Shown: one piece after another, positions 9,328-17,828 of the stretch | How positions within the stretch are numbered: the first letter of the stretch is position 1 | Layout: every line of letters begins with the position of its first letter | From: an uncultured Alphaproteobacteria bacterium | GTDB taxonomy: Bacteria; Pseudomonadota; Alphaproteobacteria; Micavibrionales; Micavibrionaceae | DNA length: 64,000 bases | Direction: 5' to 3' | NCBI GenBank assembly: GCA_946481075.1 | Contig: CAMLMC010000001.1 | Coordinates: forward strand, 372,001-436,000 | Notes under the pieces: generated by a model | Told to the model about the DNA's origin: nothing | Databases searched by the model: none | Seen by the model: only the letters and a program-made list of their open reading frames with translations | Translations under genes and position numbers: made by a program

Positions 9328-9396
9328 TCCCTCTCCCTTCAGGGAGAGGGCCGGGGTGAGGGCCCTCACCTAAATCCTCTCCCTGAAGGGAGAGGA
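9328..9396. repeat. three-hairpin palindromic element between rpsB and tsf (family E)
   Basis: The intergenic stretch contains three successive perfect inverted repeats: a CCTCTCCCT/AGGGAGAGG-type stem at 9329-9350, the 16-base palindrome GGTGAGGGCCCTCACC at 9355-9370, and a second CCTCTCCCT/AGGGAGAGG stem at 9376-9395. It resembles REP-type interspersed repeats. It has no U tract, so it is not a standard terminator, but in the rpsB-tsf mRNA it would form stable hairpins that could act in processing or stability (inference). Confidence 0.8.
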
Positions 9397-9423
9397 CTTA
9401 CTTTAAGAAAGGAACACAGAAAA

Positions 9424-10344
9424 ATGGCTGAAATTACAGCATCGATGGTGAAACAACTCCGCGAATCCACAGGCGCAGGCATGATGGATGCGAAAAACGC
9501 ACTTGTTGAAAACAACGGCGATATCGAAGCCGCGACAGACTGGCTGCGTACTAAAGGTCTTGCGAAGGCCGCCAAGAAATCTTCCCGCACGGCGGCCGAA
9601 GGTCTTGTCTCTATTGCGACAAACGGCAAGACAGGCGTCGTTGTTGAAGTGAACTCCGAAACGGATTTCGTTGCCCGTAACGAAGAATTCCAGGAATTCG
9701 TCCGCGCCGTCACGGAAAAAGCTGCTGGCGTCGATAATGTCGATGCGCTTTTGTCCGCCGATATGGGCGGCAAGCCGGTTTCCGAAAACCTGACAGACAA
9801 AATTGCGAAAATCGGTGAGCATATGACGATCCGTCGCATGACCAAACTCTCCGTCAATGACGGCGTCGTTGTTGGTTATATGCACAATTCTGTCGCGCCG
9901 AACCTTGGCAAGATCGGTGTTCTGATCGCCCTCGAATCCACAGGCGATAAAGCGAAACTGGAAGCGCTTGGCAAACAGATCGCAATGCACGCCGCCGCCG
10001 CGTTCCCGCAATTCCTGAAGCGTGAAGATGTCGATGCATCGACATTGGAGCGTGAAAAGAACGTCCTGCGCGAGCAAGCCCTCTCCGAAGGCAAGCCTGC
10101 CGAGATCGTCGAAAAGATGCTCGAAGGCCGCGTTCGCAAGTTCTATGAAGAAATCGTTCTGCTGGAACAGGACTTCGTGATGAACCCGGATGTGAAGATC
10201 AACAAGCTTTTGGAAGAATCGGCCAAAGATGTTGGCGCGCCCGTTGCTTTGACGGCCTATGCCCGTATCCAGCTCGGTGAAGGCATCGAGAAGGAAGAAG
10301 TGGACTTTGCCGCCGAAGTCGCGGCCACGGCCCGCAGCGCGTAA
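9424..10344 (+). CDS. tsf: elongation factor Ts
   Basis: Nucleotide exchange factor that recycles EF-Tu from the GDP form, cytosolic, 306 residues. The N-terminal UBA-like domain carries [19 protein letters not shown], and the core has the [10 protein letters not shown] motif that contacts EF-Tu. The ATG at 9424 is chosen because the protein then begins [13 protein letters not shown], the family start, with an AAAGGAAC ribosome-binding site; upstream codons in the same frame come from the repeat element. A strong terminator follows, so the rpsB-tsf unit ends here. Confidence 0.98.
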   Translation: MAEITASMVKQLRESTGAGMMDAKNALVENNGDIEAATDWLRTKGLAKAAKKSSRTAAEGLVSIATNGKTGVVVEVNSETDFVARNEEFQEFVRAVTEKAAGVDNVDALLSADMGGKPVSENLTDKIAKIGEHMTIRRMTKLSVNDGVVVGYMHNSVAPNLGKIGVLIALESTGDKAKLEALGKQIAMHAAAAFPQFLKREDVDASTLEREKNVLREQALSEGKPAEIVEKMLEGRVRKFYEEIVLLEQDFVMNPDVKINKLLEESAKDVGAPVALTAYARIQLGEGIEKEEVDFAAEVAATARSA

Positions 10345-10360
10345 CTGCAATTGTTTTGAT

Positions 10361-10391
10361 AAAACCCCGGTGGTTTCCGCCGGGGTTTTTT
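10361..10391 (+). terminator. rho-independent terminator after tsf
   Basis: The inverted repeat AAAACCCCGG / CCGGGGTTTT with a short loop (TGGTTTCCG region) is followed by a run of T. It lies 16 bases after the tsf stop and ends the rpsB-tsf transcript. Confidence 0.9.
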
Positions 10392-10434
10392 CGTGTATAG
10401 TGTGGAACAGTATTAAAATAACAGGGAAGTTAGT

Positions 10435-11397
10435 ATGGATATTCTTTTTATTATTGCCGGCCTGGTTCTTTTGTTTTTCGGGGGTGAAGGGCTTTTAAAA
10501 GGCGCGGTTGCGCTGGCCCACCGGTTCCATCTTTCCAATTTCATGATCGGTGCCGTGATTGTGGGGTTTGGCACATCGATGCCGGAGCTAAGCGTGTCGG
10601 TGAAGGCCGCATTGGATCAGGCATCGGGAATTGTTCTTGGAAATGTGGTGGGAAGCAATATCGCCAACGTGCTTTTGATTCTTGGTATATGCGCCATCAT
10701 CTGCCCGATGGTGGTAAGTGACCGCACCGTGTTCAGGGATGCCGCAATCGGGATTGCCGTAAGCGCGCTGTTGTGTGCGATGGTTTTGACCGGGGTTATC
10801 AATTTCGTTTTCGGCGCGGTGTTATTGCTGCTTTTGACGGGATATCTTTTTTATTCCTATCGTCAGGACCGCATGAAGACCGCAGCGGAACGCGAAGAAA
10901 CCATTCATCATATTGAAGAGGATATCGAAGGCGCCGCGCCGTACCCGCTTTGGAAATCCATCCTTTATACTGTCGGCGGTCTTGCGCTCCTTGCGGGCGG
11001 AGCGACCTTGCTGGTGGAAGGGGCAACATCCATCGCCCGTGGATTTGGCATTCCGGAATCGATCATCGGATTAACTTTGGTTGCTGTAGGGACGTCCTTG
11101 CCTGAACTTGCAACTGGCGTTGTTGCCGCATGGCGCAAGCATACCGATATCATTATCGGTAATATTCTCGGCAGCAATTTGTTCAACATCCTTTGCATTC
11201 TGGGGATTTCGGCCATGATTTCGCCGGTCGAGGTTGCGCCAAACATAGCGGCGGGCGATGTCTGGGTGATGCTGGCGACGGCGGTTCTGCTTGCCATCGT
11301 TTTGAAGACCGGACACCGGTTGAGCCGCGGGGAGGGGATATTCATGCTGTCCTTATATATCGGCTATTCCGGCTGGCTTTACCTACAAACCGTTTAA
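10435..11397 (+). CDS. calcium/sodium antiporter of the CaCA family (YrbG-like)
   Basis: Inner-membrane cation exchanger of 320 residues with about ten hydrophobic segments in two homologous halves. The two alpha repeats are visible: GFGTSMPELSVSVKAAL with GNVVGSNIANV in the first half, and AVGTSLPELATGVVAA with GNILGSNLFNI in the second; these contain the ion-binding Glu and Asn residues of the family. The charged cytoplasmic loop lies near residues 138-165. Ca2+ extrusion against Na+ is the known function of close families, but the ions cannot be settled from sequence. It sits between terminators, so it is a separate transcript inserted in the usual tsf-pyrH interval. Confidence 0.93.
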   Translation: MDILFIIAGLVLLFFGGEGLLKGAVALAHRFHLSNFMIGAVIVGFGTSMPELSVSVKAALDQASGIVLGNVVGSNIANVLLILGICAIICPMVVSDRTVFRDAAIGIAVSALLCAMVLTGVINFVFGAVLLLLLTGYLFYSYRQDRMKTAAEREETIHHIEEDIEGAAPYPLWKSILYTVGGLALLAGGATLLVEGATSIARGFGIPESIIGLTLVAVGTSLPELATGVVAAWRKHTDIIIGNILGSNLFNILCILGISAMISPVEVAPNIAAGDVWVMLATAVLLAIVLKTGHRLSRGEGIFMLSLYIGYSGWLYLQTV

Positions 11398-11400
11398 GCA

Positions 11401-11427
11401 AAACCCGGCGCTATGCCGGGTTTTTTA
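11401..11427 (+). terminator. rho-independent terminator after the antiporter gene
   Basis: AAACCCGGC, a short CTAT loop and GCCGGGTTTTTT form a stem with a T tract immediately after the antiporter stop codon. Confidence 0.9.
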
Positions 11428-11484
11428 TGCGGGTCACATTTTCGCCAAGTTTCAAGCGGTACAATAAGGACAGAGGAGATTGCT

Positions 11485-12255
11485 ATGAAAACAATACTTA
11501 CCCTTATGCTGCTTGGCGCTGCGTTTATTCCCTTTTCGGCACAAGCCGCTGTCGAGCCTGATTATACGCCGGACAAACCGCCCGTTTTAAAACCCTGGTA
11601 TGGCAATGTGGGCGCAGCACAGCGTAAAGCGGATCTTGATTTTATTGCCGGTATGCGCCCGCATCATGCTGGAGCGCTGACCATGTCCGAAGAATATTTG
11701 AAAAGTAGCGGGGCATCCGACCCGCGCCTGAAAAAGCTGGCAAAAGGTATCATCCACAACCAGACGTTTGAGATCGGCATGCTCGATACGGTTGAGGGTT
11801 TCATGAAACCCGAGGCTCCGCACCACGGAAGCGAATGGCGGCAAGTAGCGGCGCAGGGCCTGGCCCAGAAACAGCGTTTTATTCGTGCGCCGTTGCCTGT
11901 TCTTTGGGGCGGTGGGCCGGTGAGCGCCGAAGATGTCCGCTTTGCCAAGGCGATGATCGTCCACCATGAAGGCGCGCTGACCATGTGCAACGATTATCTG
12001 TCGGATCCTGCGGCGGACAACAAATATCTTCGCCTGTTGTGCGTTGATATCCTGAAGGACCAGAAGCTTGATATTTCTTTCATGAAATCAGTTATTGCGG
12101 ATTACCCGGGCAATCCGGACGATATCAAGATTGATCCATCGATGATCCATGGAATGGAAGGGATGGCGCATGGCGCTCATGGTTCTCATGGCGCAAAGCC
12201 CGGGAAGGCAGTGAAGACGGACGCAAAAGACGCGCATCATCATGGCCATCATTAA
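11485..12255 (+). CDS. exported DUF305 protein with two HH metal-binding repeats
   Basis: A periplasmic protein of 256 residues. A signal peptide of about 22 residues (ending SAQA-A) precedes two copies of the DUF305 ferritin-like helical motif: FIAGMRPHHAGALTMSEEYL near residue 54 and FAKAMIVHHEGALTMCNDYL near residue 155. The paired histidines are expected metal or copper ligands in this family. The last 45 residues are rich in His, Met and Gly (HGMEGMAHGAHGSHG, HHHGHH), which also suggests copper or other metal binding. The role is probably metal handling, inferred from composition and family. The ATG at 11485 has a GAGGAG ribosome-binding site. Flanking terminators make it monocistronic. 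Confidence 0.88.
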   Translation: MKTILTLMLLGAAFIPFSAQAAVEPDYTPDKPPVLKPWYGNVGAAQRKADLDFIAGMRPHHAGALTMSEEYLKSSGASDPRLKKLAKGIIHNQTFEIGMLDTVEGFMKPEAPHHGSEWRQVAAQGLAQKQRFIRAPLPVLWGGGPVSAEDVRFAKAMIVHHEGALTMCNDYLSDPAADNKYLRLLCVDILKDQKLDISFMKSVIADYPGNPDDIKIDPSMIHGMEGMAHGAHGSHGAKPGKAVKTDAKDAHHHGHH

Positions 12256-12288
12256 GGGCATAGGTTGTTCTGAAACTGTATCCACGTC

Positions 12289-12318
12289 AAAGCCTCCCTT
12301 TCCCGGGAGGCTTTTTTG
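12289..12318 (+). terminator. rho-independent terminator after the DUF305 gene
   Basis: AAAGCCTCCC and GGGAGGCTTTTTT pair around a TTTCCC-side loop, followed by a T run. It isolates the DUF305 gene from pyrH. Confidence 0.88.
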
Positions 12319-12403
12319 ATGAAAACCGTTTGTAAAGGTGGACAGTTTTAGCGTCTTACCCTATTTTAGGGCCGTTTTTAACCTCCGTGCGAATGAATAT
12401 ATT

Positions 12404-13153
12404 ATGACAATGCAGCCGACGCCCAAACATGAACTATCCGCCAAAGCGAAATACAAACGCGTCCTTTTGAAAATGTCCGGTGAAGTTTTGATGGGACCGA
12501 ATGAGTTCGGCCTGCATCAGGAAACGGTCGCCCGCGTCGCCCGCGATATCAAAGAGGCCGTCGATATGGGGGTCGAAGTTTGCGTGGTTGTCGGCGCGGG
12601 GAATATTTTCCGCGGTGTATCCGGTGCCGCGGCGGGGATGGACCGGACGCAGGCTGATTATATGGGCATGCTCGGCATCGTTATCAACGCGCTCGCCCTG
12701 CAAAACGCGCTTGAGCAGCTCAAGATCAACACACGTGTTATGTCGGCCATTCCGATGTCTACGATTTGCGAACCCTATATTCGCCGTAAGGCGATGCGTC
12801 ACATGGAAAAGGGGCGCGTGGTGATATTTGCCGCAGGTACGGGCAACCCGTATTTTACAACCGATACAGCGGCGGCACTTCGCGCGTCCGAAATGAATTG
12901 CGATGCGATGCTGAAAGGCACAAAGGTTGATGGCGTATATACAGCCGACCCGCAGAAGGACCCGACCGCAACACGCTATGATACCATTACCTATATGGAC
13001 GTCCTGACAAAAAACCTGAAGGTCATGGATGCAACGGCGATCAGCCTCGCGCGTGAAAACAATATTCCGATCGTTGTGTTCAATGTCCGCCAGGAAGGTA
13101 ATTTTGCAAAAACCCTGTCCGGAGAGGGCACGTTTACAACCGTTACCAACTAA
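12404..13153 (+). CDS. pyrH: UMP kinase
   Basis: Converts UMP to UDP with ATP in pyrimidine nucleotide synthesis; bacterial UMP kinases are hexamers regulated by GTP and UTP. The protein of 249 residues has the amino-acid kinase signatures [23 protein letters not shown] and the C-terminal block [19 protein letters not shown]. The start at 12404 ([11 protein letters not shown]) is chosen over the upstream TTG-type codons; an ATG at 12410 is equally possible and no strong Shine-Dalgarno distinguishes them. It heads the pyrH-frr-uppS-cdsA-dxr-rseP unit, with only 25 bases to frr. Confidence 0.97.
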   Translation: MTMQPTPKHELSAKAKYKRVLLKMSGEVLMGPNEFGLHQETVARVARDIKEAVDMGVEVCVVVGAGNIFRGVSGAAAGMDRTQADYMGMLGIVINALALQNALEQLKINTRVMSAIPMSTICEPYIRRKAMRHMEKGRVVIFAAGTGNPYFTTDTAAALRASEMNCDAMLKGTKVDGVYTADPQKDPTATRYDTITYMDVLTKNLKVMDATAISLARENNIPIVVFNVRQEGNFAKTLSGEGTFTTVTN

Positions 13154-13178
13154 CCAATAACAACAGAGGAACCAACCA

Positions 13179-13730
13179 ATGTCATTTAGCAAAGATGAAC
13201 TGAAACGCAAGATGGATGCCTCCGCCGATGCGTTGAAACACGAATTTTCCGGTCTGCGTACAGGCCGTGCCAGCTCTGCCATGCTGGATACGATTACGGT
13301 GGATGTTTATGGATCACGTATGCCCCTCAATCAGGTCGGTAGCGTATCCGTGCCCGAACCACGCATGTTGACCGTTACTGTGTGGGATTCTGGATCCGTC
13401 AAGGCGGTTGAGAAGGCCATTCGTGATGCTAATCTCGGTTTAAATCCTTCACCGGATGGAAACCTGATCCGCATTGCCGTGCCTGAGTTGAACGAGGAGC
13501 GGCGCAAGGATTTGACAAAAGTGGCTGGACAATATGCCGAGAATGCACGTGTCGCCGTTCGCAACGTCCGCCGCGATGGTATGGAAGCCCTCAAAAAACT
13601 TAAAAGCGAAGGCACATCCGAGGATGAGATCAAGCGTCTTGAAGGCGAAGTCCAGAAGCTGACCGACGAAGCGATCAAAAAGATCGACCAGATGCTTTCC
13701 GATAAAGAAAAAGATATTATGACGGTCTGA
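13179..13730 (+). CDS. frr: ribosome recycling factor
   Basis: Splits post-termination ribosomes together with EF-G. It is 183 residues, the usual length, with the family blocks [12 protein letters not shown] near residue 26 and [20 protein letters not shown] near residue 110, which form the three-helix bundle and hinge. A clear GAGGAACC ribosome-binding site precedes the ATG. The TGATG overlap with uppS indicates translational coupling. Confidence 0.98.
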   Translation: MSFSKDELKRKMDASADALKHEFSGLRTGRASSAMLDTITVDVYGSRMPLNQVGSVSVPEPRMLTVTVWDSGSVKAVEKAIRDANLGLNPSPDGNLIRIAVPELNEERRKDLTKVAGQYAENARVAVRNVRRDGMEALKKLKSEGTSEDEIKRLEGEVQKLTDEAIKKIDQMLSDKEKDIMTV

Positions 13731-14458
13731 TGCCTGAAAGCCCCATGATGACAGCCGCGCAACACATTGCCATTATAATGGACGGGAACGGCCGCTGGGC
13801 GAAAAGCCGCGGCCTTCCGCGCACGGCTGGCCATCATCAGGGGATAGAGGCCTGTAAGCGCGCGGTGCAGGCCGCCGCCGACCTCGATATCAAATATCTT
13901 ACTTTGTTCGGATTTTCTTCGGAGAACTGGAGCAGGCCGGTGGAAGAGGTGAATGAATTGATGCGTTTGCTTCGCATGTATCTGCGCTCGCAAACGGCGG
14001 ATCTTCATCGCAACAATGTCCGCTTGCAGGTTATCGGTTCGCGCAAAGAATTATCGGCCGATATTGTTGAATTGATCGAAAATGCCGAACAGTTGACGAA
14101 AGATAACGACAAACTTTTCCTGACGATCGCCCTGAATTACGGCGGGCGGCAGGAAATTATCGCCGCCGCTGCCGCTTATGCCCGCCAGATGATAGAGGCA
14201 GGGCGCGAGCCGTCCTTTGAAAATGCCGAGGAGTATTTCCCGGCCCATCTTATGACCGCGAATATCCCCGATCCGGACATTTTAATCCGCACCAGTGGGG
14301 AACAAAGGATATCCAATTTCCTTTTGTGGCAGTGCGCCTATACCGAGTTTTTTTATACCAAGACGCTTTGGCCGGATTTCGGCAAGAGCGATCTGGAAGA
14401 GGCGCTGGCCGATTTTGGCAAGCGTGAAAGACGGTTCGGTGCTGTCACCGGCGTTTAA
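13730..14458 (+). CDS. uppS: undecaprenyl diphosphate synthase (isoprenyl transferase)
   Basis: Cis-prenyltransferase that condenses isopentenyl diphosphate units on farnesyl diphosphate to make the C55 lipid carrier for peptidoglycan and LPS. The 242-residue protein has the catalytic Asp in HIAIIMDGNGRWAK, followed by RTAGHHQG, and the C-terminal signatures DILIRTSGEQRISNFLLWQ and YTEFFYTKTLWPDF. It starts inside the frr stop (TGATG). The neighbouring cdsA and dxr supply related membrane-lipid and isoprenoid steps. Confidence 0.97.
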   Translation: MPESPMMTAAQHIAIIMDGNGRWAKSRGLPRTAGHHQGIEACKRAVQAAADLDIKYLTLFGFSSENWSRPVEEVNELMRLLRMYLRSQTADLHRNNVRLQVIGSRKELSADIVELIENAEQLTKDNDKLFLTIALNYGGRQEIIAAAAAYARQMIEAGREPSFENAEEYFPAHLMTANIPDPDILIRTSGEQRISNFLLWQCAYTEFFYTKTLWPDFGKSDLEEALADFGKRERRFGAVTGV

Positions 14459-14476
14459 AATTATAAGGATACCGTA

Positions 14477-15175
14477 TTGGCTTTTTCTTTGAATAGTTCG
14501 CTGGCTTTGCGTGTTGCATCGGCCCTGGTGCTTATGCCGGTTGTGCTTGCGGCACTGATCCTAGGGAGCGGATATTTCGCCATTATGCTCGGCCTTGCTC
14601 TGGGGATCGCCATGAAGGAATGGACGGCGATGGCGAAGAATCTTTCGCATACATCCATCAGGATTATTCTCGGCGCACTCTATTTCATCCTCTGTATCGG
14701 CGCATTTTATTTTATCCGTTCGCAAGAACCGTATGGCGCGGGCCTTGCGCTTGCGCTCATTCTTTCAATCTGGGCGTCCGATTCCGGTGCTTACTTCGCG
14801 GGCAAATCGATAGGCGGGCCGAAAATGGCGCCGTCCATTTCCCCCAATAAAACATGGGCGGGGCTTTTTGGCGGAATGGTGTCCAGCACGGCCGCATTGA
14901 TTGTCTATGCGCTCTATGTCGGTCCATGGCTGGATGGATTGCGCGGGGGGCTTGCTTTGCCCGCCATGACGATGGCTCAACTCGCTATCCTTGGCGTTCT
15001 CGTGACAGTGGCGGGACAGGCGGGCGACCTTCTTGAATCCTCGCAAAAACGCGCGGCGGGTGTGAAAGATTCCGGCAACCTTATTCCCGGTCATGGCGGA
15101 TTGCTGGACCGGATTGACGCGCTGTTGCTTGCATCGCCTGTCTTCCTGATTGCGCTTAAGGTTTTCGGCCTATGA
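14477..15175 (+). CDS. cdsA: phosphatidate cytidylyltransferase
   Basis: Makes CDP-diacylglycerol from phosphatidic acid and CTP, the branch point for phospholipids, in the inner membrane. The protein of 232 residues has six or seven hydrophobic segments and the family end GVKDSGNLIPGHGGLLDRID, including the essential Asp and Gly residues. It is somewhat short compared with the enterobacterial enzyme of about 285 residues, as in other alphaproteobacteria. The start is a TTG at 14477, seven bases after ATAAGGAT; no earlier or better ATG gives a full N-terminal membrane segment. It overlaps dxr by ATGA. Confidence 0.95.
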   Translation: MAFSLNSSLALRVASALVLMPVVLAALILGSGYFAIMLGLALGIAMKEWTAMAKNLSHTSIRIILGALYFILCIGAFYFIRSQEPYGAGLALALILSIWASDSGAYFAGKSIGGPKMAPSISPNKTWAGLFGGMVSSTAALIVYALYVGPWLDGLRGGLALPAMTMAQLAILGVLVTVAGQAGDLLESSQKRAAGVKDSGNLIPGHGGLLDRIDALLLASPVFLIALKVFGL

Positions 15176-16347
15176 AATCGGTCAGTATCCTTGGTTCTAC
15201 AGGCTCGGTCGGCACCAGCACGCTTGATGTTATTGCCGCCAATCCGGGGCAGTATAGGATCAAATCCCTTACCGCGGGCAACAATGTTGAATTGCTGGCG
15301 TGCCAAGCAAAGCAAGTTGGTGCGGAGCGCGCCGTCATCGCCGATGAAGAATTGTATTCCCAATTGAAGGACTTACTCGCAGGCACCCATATCGAAGTTG
15401 CCGCGGGCCGCCAGGCCGTTCTTGATGCCGCTGCCGATGGCGCGGACTGGACCATGGCGGCGATTGTCGGTATGGCGGGGCTGGAGCCTATCATGGCCGC
15501 GCTCAGATCGGGAAAACAGGTGGCGGTTGCCAATAAAGAGCCTTTGGTGTCGGCCGGTCCTCTCGTGATGCAAACCGCCCGCCAGCATGGCGCAATCATC
15601 CTGCCTGTCGATAGTGAGCACAATGCAATTTTTCAGGCGATGGAGACATCCAATAAAAAGAGTATCCGTCGCCTGATCCTGACGGCATCCGGAGGCCCGT
15701 TCCGTGAGACGCCGCTGGAGGAGCTAGAATTCGTCACAACCGAGCAGGCGCTCAAGCATCCTAACTGGGTAATGGGGCGGAAAATAAGTATCGACAGCGC
15801 GACGATGATGAACAAGGCCTTGGAAGTGATTGAGGCACGGTATCTGTTCGACATGGAGCCGGATAGAATCGATGTCGTGATCCATCCGCAATCGGTGATC
15901 CATTCGATGGTTGAATATTCAGACGGGTCTATTTTGGCCCAAATGGGGCCAAGCGACATGAAGGTGCCAATCGCCCATTGCCTCGGCTGGCCAAATCGTA
16001 TCAGGAACGATTTCCAACCATTTGATTTCACGAAATTTTCGGCCCTTACTTTTGAGCCGCTCGATAGCCGCCGTTTTCCCGCCATAAACTATGCCTATGA
16101 TTGTCTGGAACAGGGGGGAGCCGCCTGTCTGGCCATGAATGCGGCGAATGAAATAGCCGTCGATGCGTTTTTAAATGGGCAGATCGGCTATCTCTCTATC
16201 TTTGAAACCGTAAAAGACGTGGTGGAGGCATCAGGCAGTCCGAAACTGGATGACCTGCAATCCATTCTCGATTACGATCAGCAGGTGCGCGCCGTAGCAA
16301 AGCAGCGTATACTGGAAATAACTCAGTCTAACCGGAAAGTATCATGA
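15172..16347 (+). CDS. dxr: 1-deoxy-D-xylulose 5-phosphate reductoisomerase
   Basis: Second enzyme of the MEP isoprenoid pathway, converting DXP to 2-C-methyl-D-erythritol 4-phosphate with NADPH. The 391-residue protein has the dinucleotide-binding SILGSTGSVGTSTLD, the NKEPLVSAG motif, the active-site region PVDSEHNAIFQAM and the metal-binding and lid residues around MNKALEVIEARYLFD. It works upstream of the IspD/IspF steps encoded at the right end of the window. ATGA overlaps on both sides show tight coupling with cdsA and rseP. Confidence 0.97.
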   Translation: MKSVSILGSTGSVGTSTLDVIAANPGQYRIKSLTAGNNVELLACQAKQVGAERAVIADEELYSQLKDLLAGTHIEVAAGRQAVLDAAADGADWTMAAIVGMAGLEPIMAALRSGKQVAVANKEPLVSAGPLVMQTARQHGAIILPVDSEHNAIFQAMETSNKKSIRRLILTASGGPFRETPLEELEFVTTEQALKHPNWVMGRKISIDSATMMNKALEVIEARYLFDMEPDRIDVVIHPQSVIHSMVEYSDGSILAQMGPSDMKVPIAHCLGWPNRIRNDFQPFDFTKFSALTFEPLDSRRFPAINYAYDCLEQGGAACLAMNAANEIAVDAFLNGQIGYLSIFETVKDVVEASGSPKLDDLQSILDYDQQVRAVAKQRILEITQSNRKVS

Positions 16348-17732
16348 ATTCGATTTTTGACATCGTCCAGCTGGTCTTTAGCAATGTCTGGCTGTATGGC
16401 GGCACGTTTCTCCTCGTCCTCTCCATTCTCGTGTTCGTCCATGAATGGGGGCACTATATTACCGCCCGCATGTGCGGCGTTCGGGTGGAAACCTTTTCCA
16501 TCGGCTTCGGTAAAGAATTGTTCGGATGGAACGACAAACATGGCACACGCTGGAAATTCTCCCTGATTCCCCTCGGCGGGTTCGTCAAAATGTATGGCGA
16601 TACTGACCCGGCCAGCGCAGGACATAAGGATTCCGTGGCAGAGGGGGATACAGTCCGCCCAATGAACGAGATCGAGCGCAAAAGCGCCTTTTTTGCCAAG
16701 CCCGTATGGCAGCGTGCCTTGATCGTTTTTGCCGGTCCGGCGATCAACTTCCTGTTTGCGATTCTGCTGTTATCCATTCTTTATGCGACCTATGGCCAGC
16801 CGGTAACGCCGCCCACGGCGTCCGCTATTGTCAAAGGCTCCGCCGCCGAACTGGCAGGTTTTGAACCGCACGACCGCGTCATCGCGATCGACGGGGAACC
16901 GGTCCAGCGTTTCGAAGACATCCGCCAGCGGGTCGCGATCGCGCTCGACACACCCATGAAATTCACCGTTCTACGTGACGGGCAGGAAGTGGAACTCACG
17001 GCGACGCCGGAACGCGACACGTTCTCCGACCGTTTCGGTTTTCAACATTCCCGCGGGCTTCTGGGCCTGATCGGGGCAGTAAACGGGTTTGATGTGGGCC
17101 GGATATCCGCGATTAATGGCACGCCGGTCAGTGAAGGGGATAATATTGTCGGCAAGATACAGGACTCCTTCAACAAGGATCTGGAAATAACCATCAAGGG
17201 TCTTGAGGGCGGGGAAGACAGCGTGCTGATCCTTCATCCGCTGGCCGATCTTAACGACAAGCTCGGCACGGATGATGAAACACAGGGCAATCTGTTGATT
17301 ATCTCCGAAAAAGTCGGCAGCGACATCGTAACCTATAGCCCGCTTTCCAGTGTGGGAGCGGCGGTCCGCGAAACAGCCGAAGTCACCAAAGGCACCCTGA
17401 CGGCTTTGGGGCAGATTTTCACGGGAACGCGTAGCGCCAAGGAGCTGGGCGGCCTCATCCGTATCGGCGCGATGGCGGGCGATATGGCGGCCGCCGGCCT
17501 GATCGCGGTGGTGACCTTCACGGCCCTTCTGTCGATCAATCTGGGGCTTATTAACCTTTTCCCGATTCCGGTTCTGGATGGTGGACACCTTGTCTTCTAC
17601 GCCGTGGAAGCGGTCAAGGGCTCCCCGATTCCGGAAAAAGGGCAGGAATATGCCTTCCGTGTCGGCTTTACCTTGTTGATTGGTCTTATGGTATTTGCGA
17701 ACCTCAGCGATATTTTACAGCTGATACTTTAA
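16344..17732 (+). CDS. rseP: RseP-type site-2 protease with two PDZ domains
   Basis: Intramembrane zinc metalloprotease of family M50, 462 residues. The zinc site HEWGH is at residues 33-37 in the first membrane segment and the second metal motif is PVLDGGHLVFY near residue 410. Two PDZ-like regions lie in the periplasmic part at about residues 150-220 and 240-310. RseP family members cleave membrane-bound anti-sigma factors or remnant signal peptides; which substrate applies here is not evident, as no rseA is in the window. It overlaps dxr by ATGA and sits upstream of bamA, the usual proteobacterial order. Confidence 0.95.
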   Translation: MNSIFDIVQLVFSNVWLYGGTFLLVLSILVFVHEWGHYITARMCGVRVETFSIGFGKELFGWNDKHGTRWKFSLIPLGGFVKMYGDTDPASAGHKDSVAEGDTVRPMNEIERKSAFFAKPVWQRALIVFAGPAINFLFAILLLSILYATYGQPVTPPTASAIVKGSAAELAGFEPHDRVIAIDGEPVQRFEDIRQRVAIALDTPMKFTVLRDGQEVELTATPERDTFSDRFGFQHSRGLLGLIGAVNGFDVGRISAINGTPVSEGDNIVGKIQDSFNKDLEITIKGLEGGEDSVLILHPLADLNDKLGTDDETQGNLLIISEKVGSDIVTYSPLSSVGAAVRETAEVTKGTLTALGQIFTGTRSAKELGGLIRIGAMAGDMAAAGLIAVVTFTALLSINLGLINLFPIPVLDGGHLVFYAVEAVKGSPIPEKGQEYAFRVGFTLLIGLMVFANLSDILQLIL

Positions 17733-17746
17733 CTTAAGGCGTTTCA

Positions 17747-17765
17747 GGGGGGTTGTAAGCCCCCC
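17747..17765 (+). terminator. possible weak terminator hairpin after rseP
   Basis: GGGGGG (17747-17752) can pair with CCCCCC (17760-17765) across a seven-base loop, 15 bases after the rseP stop. Only TAAAAT follows instead of a T run, so termination would be partial at best. Confidence 0.35.
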
Positions 17766-17782
17766 TAAAATCATCTACTCAT

Positions 17783-17805
17783 TTAGACTGTATACAACTG
17801 TCTAA
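17783..17805. promoter_or_regulatory. inverted repeat upstream of bamA
   Basis: TTAGAC (17783-17788) and GTCTAA (17800-17805) are inverted around an 11-base centre that itself holds the palindrome TGTATACA. It lies 24 bases before the bamA start, between rseP and bamA, and could be an operator for envelope-related control. No regulator is identified. Confidence 0.35.
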
Positions 17806-17828
17806 TCGATCCGGATGAAGCGACCGAC

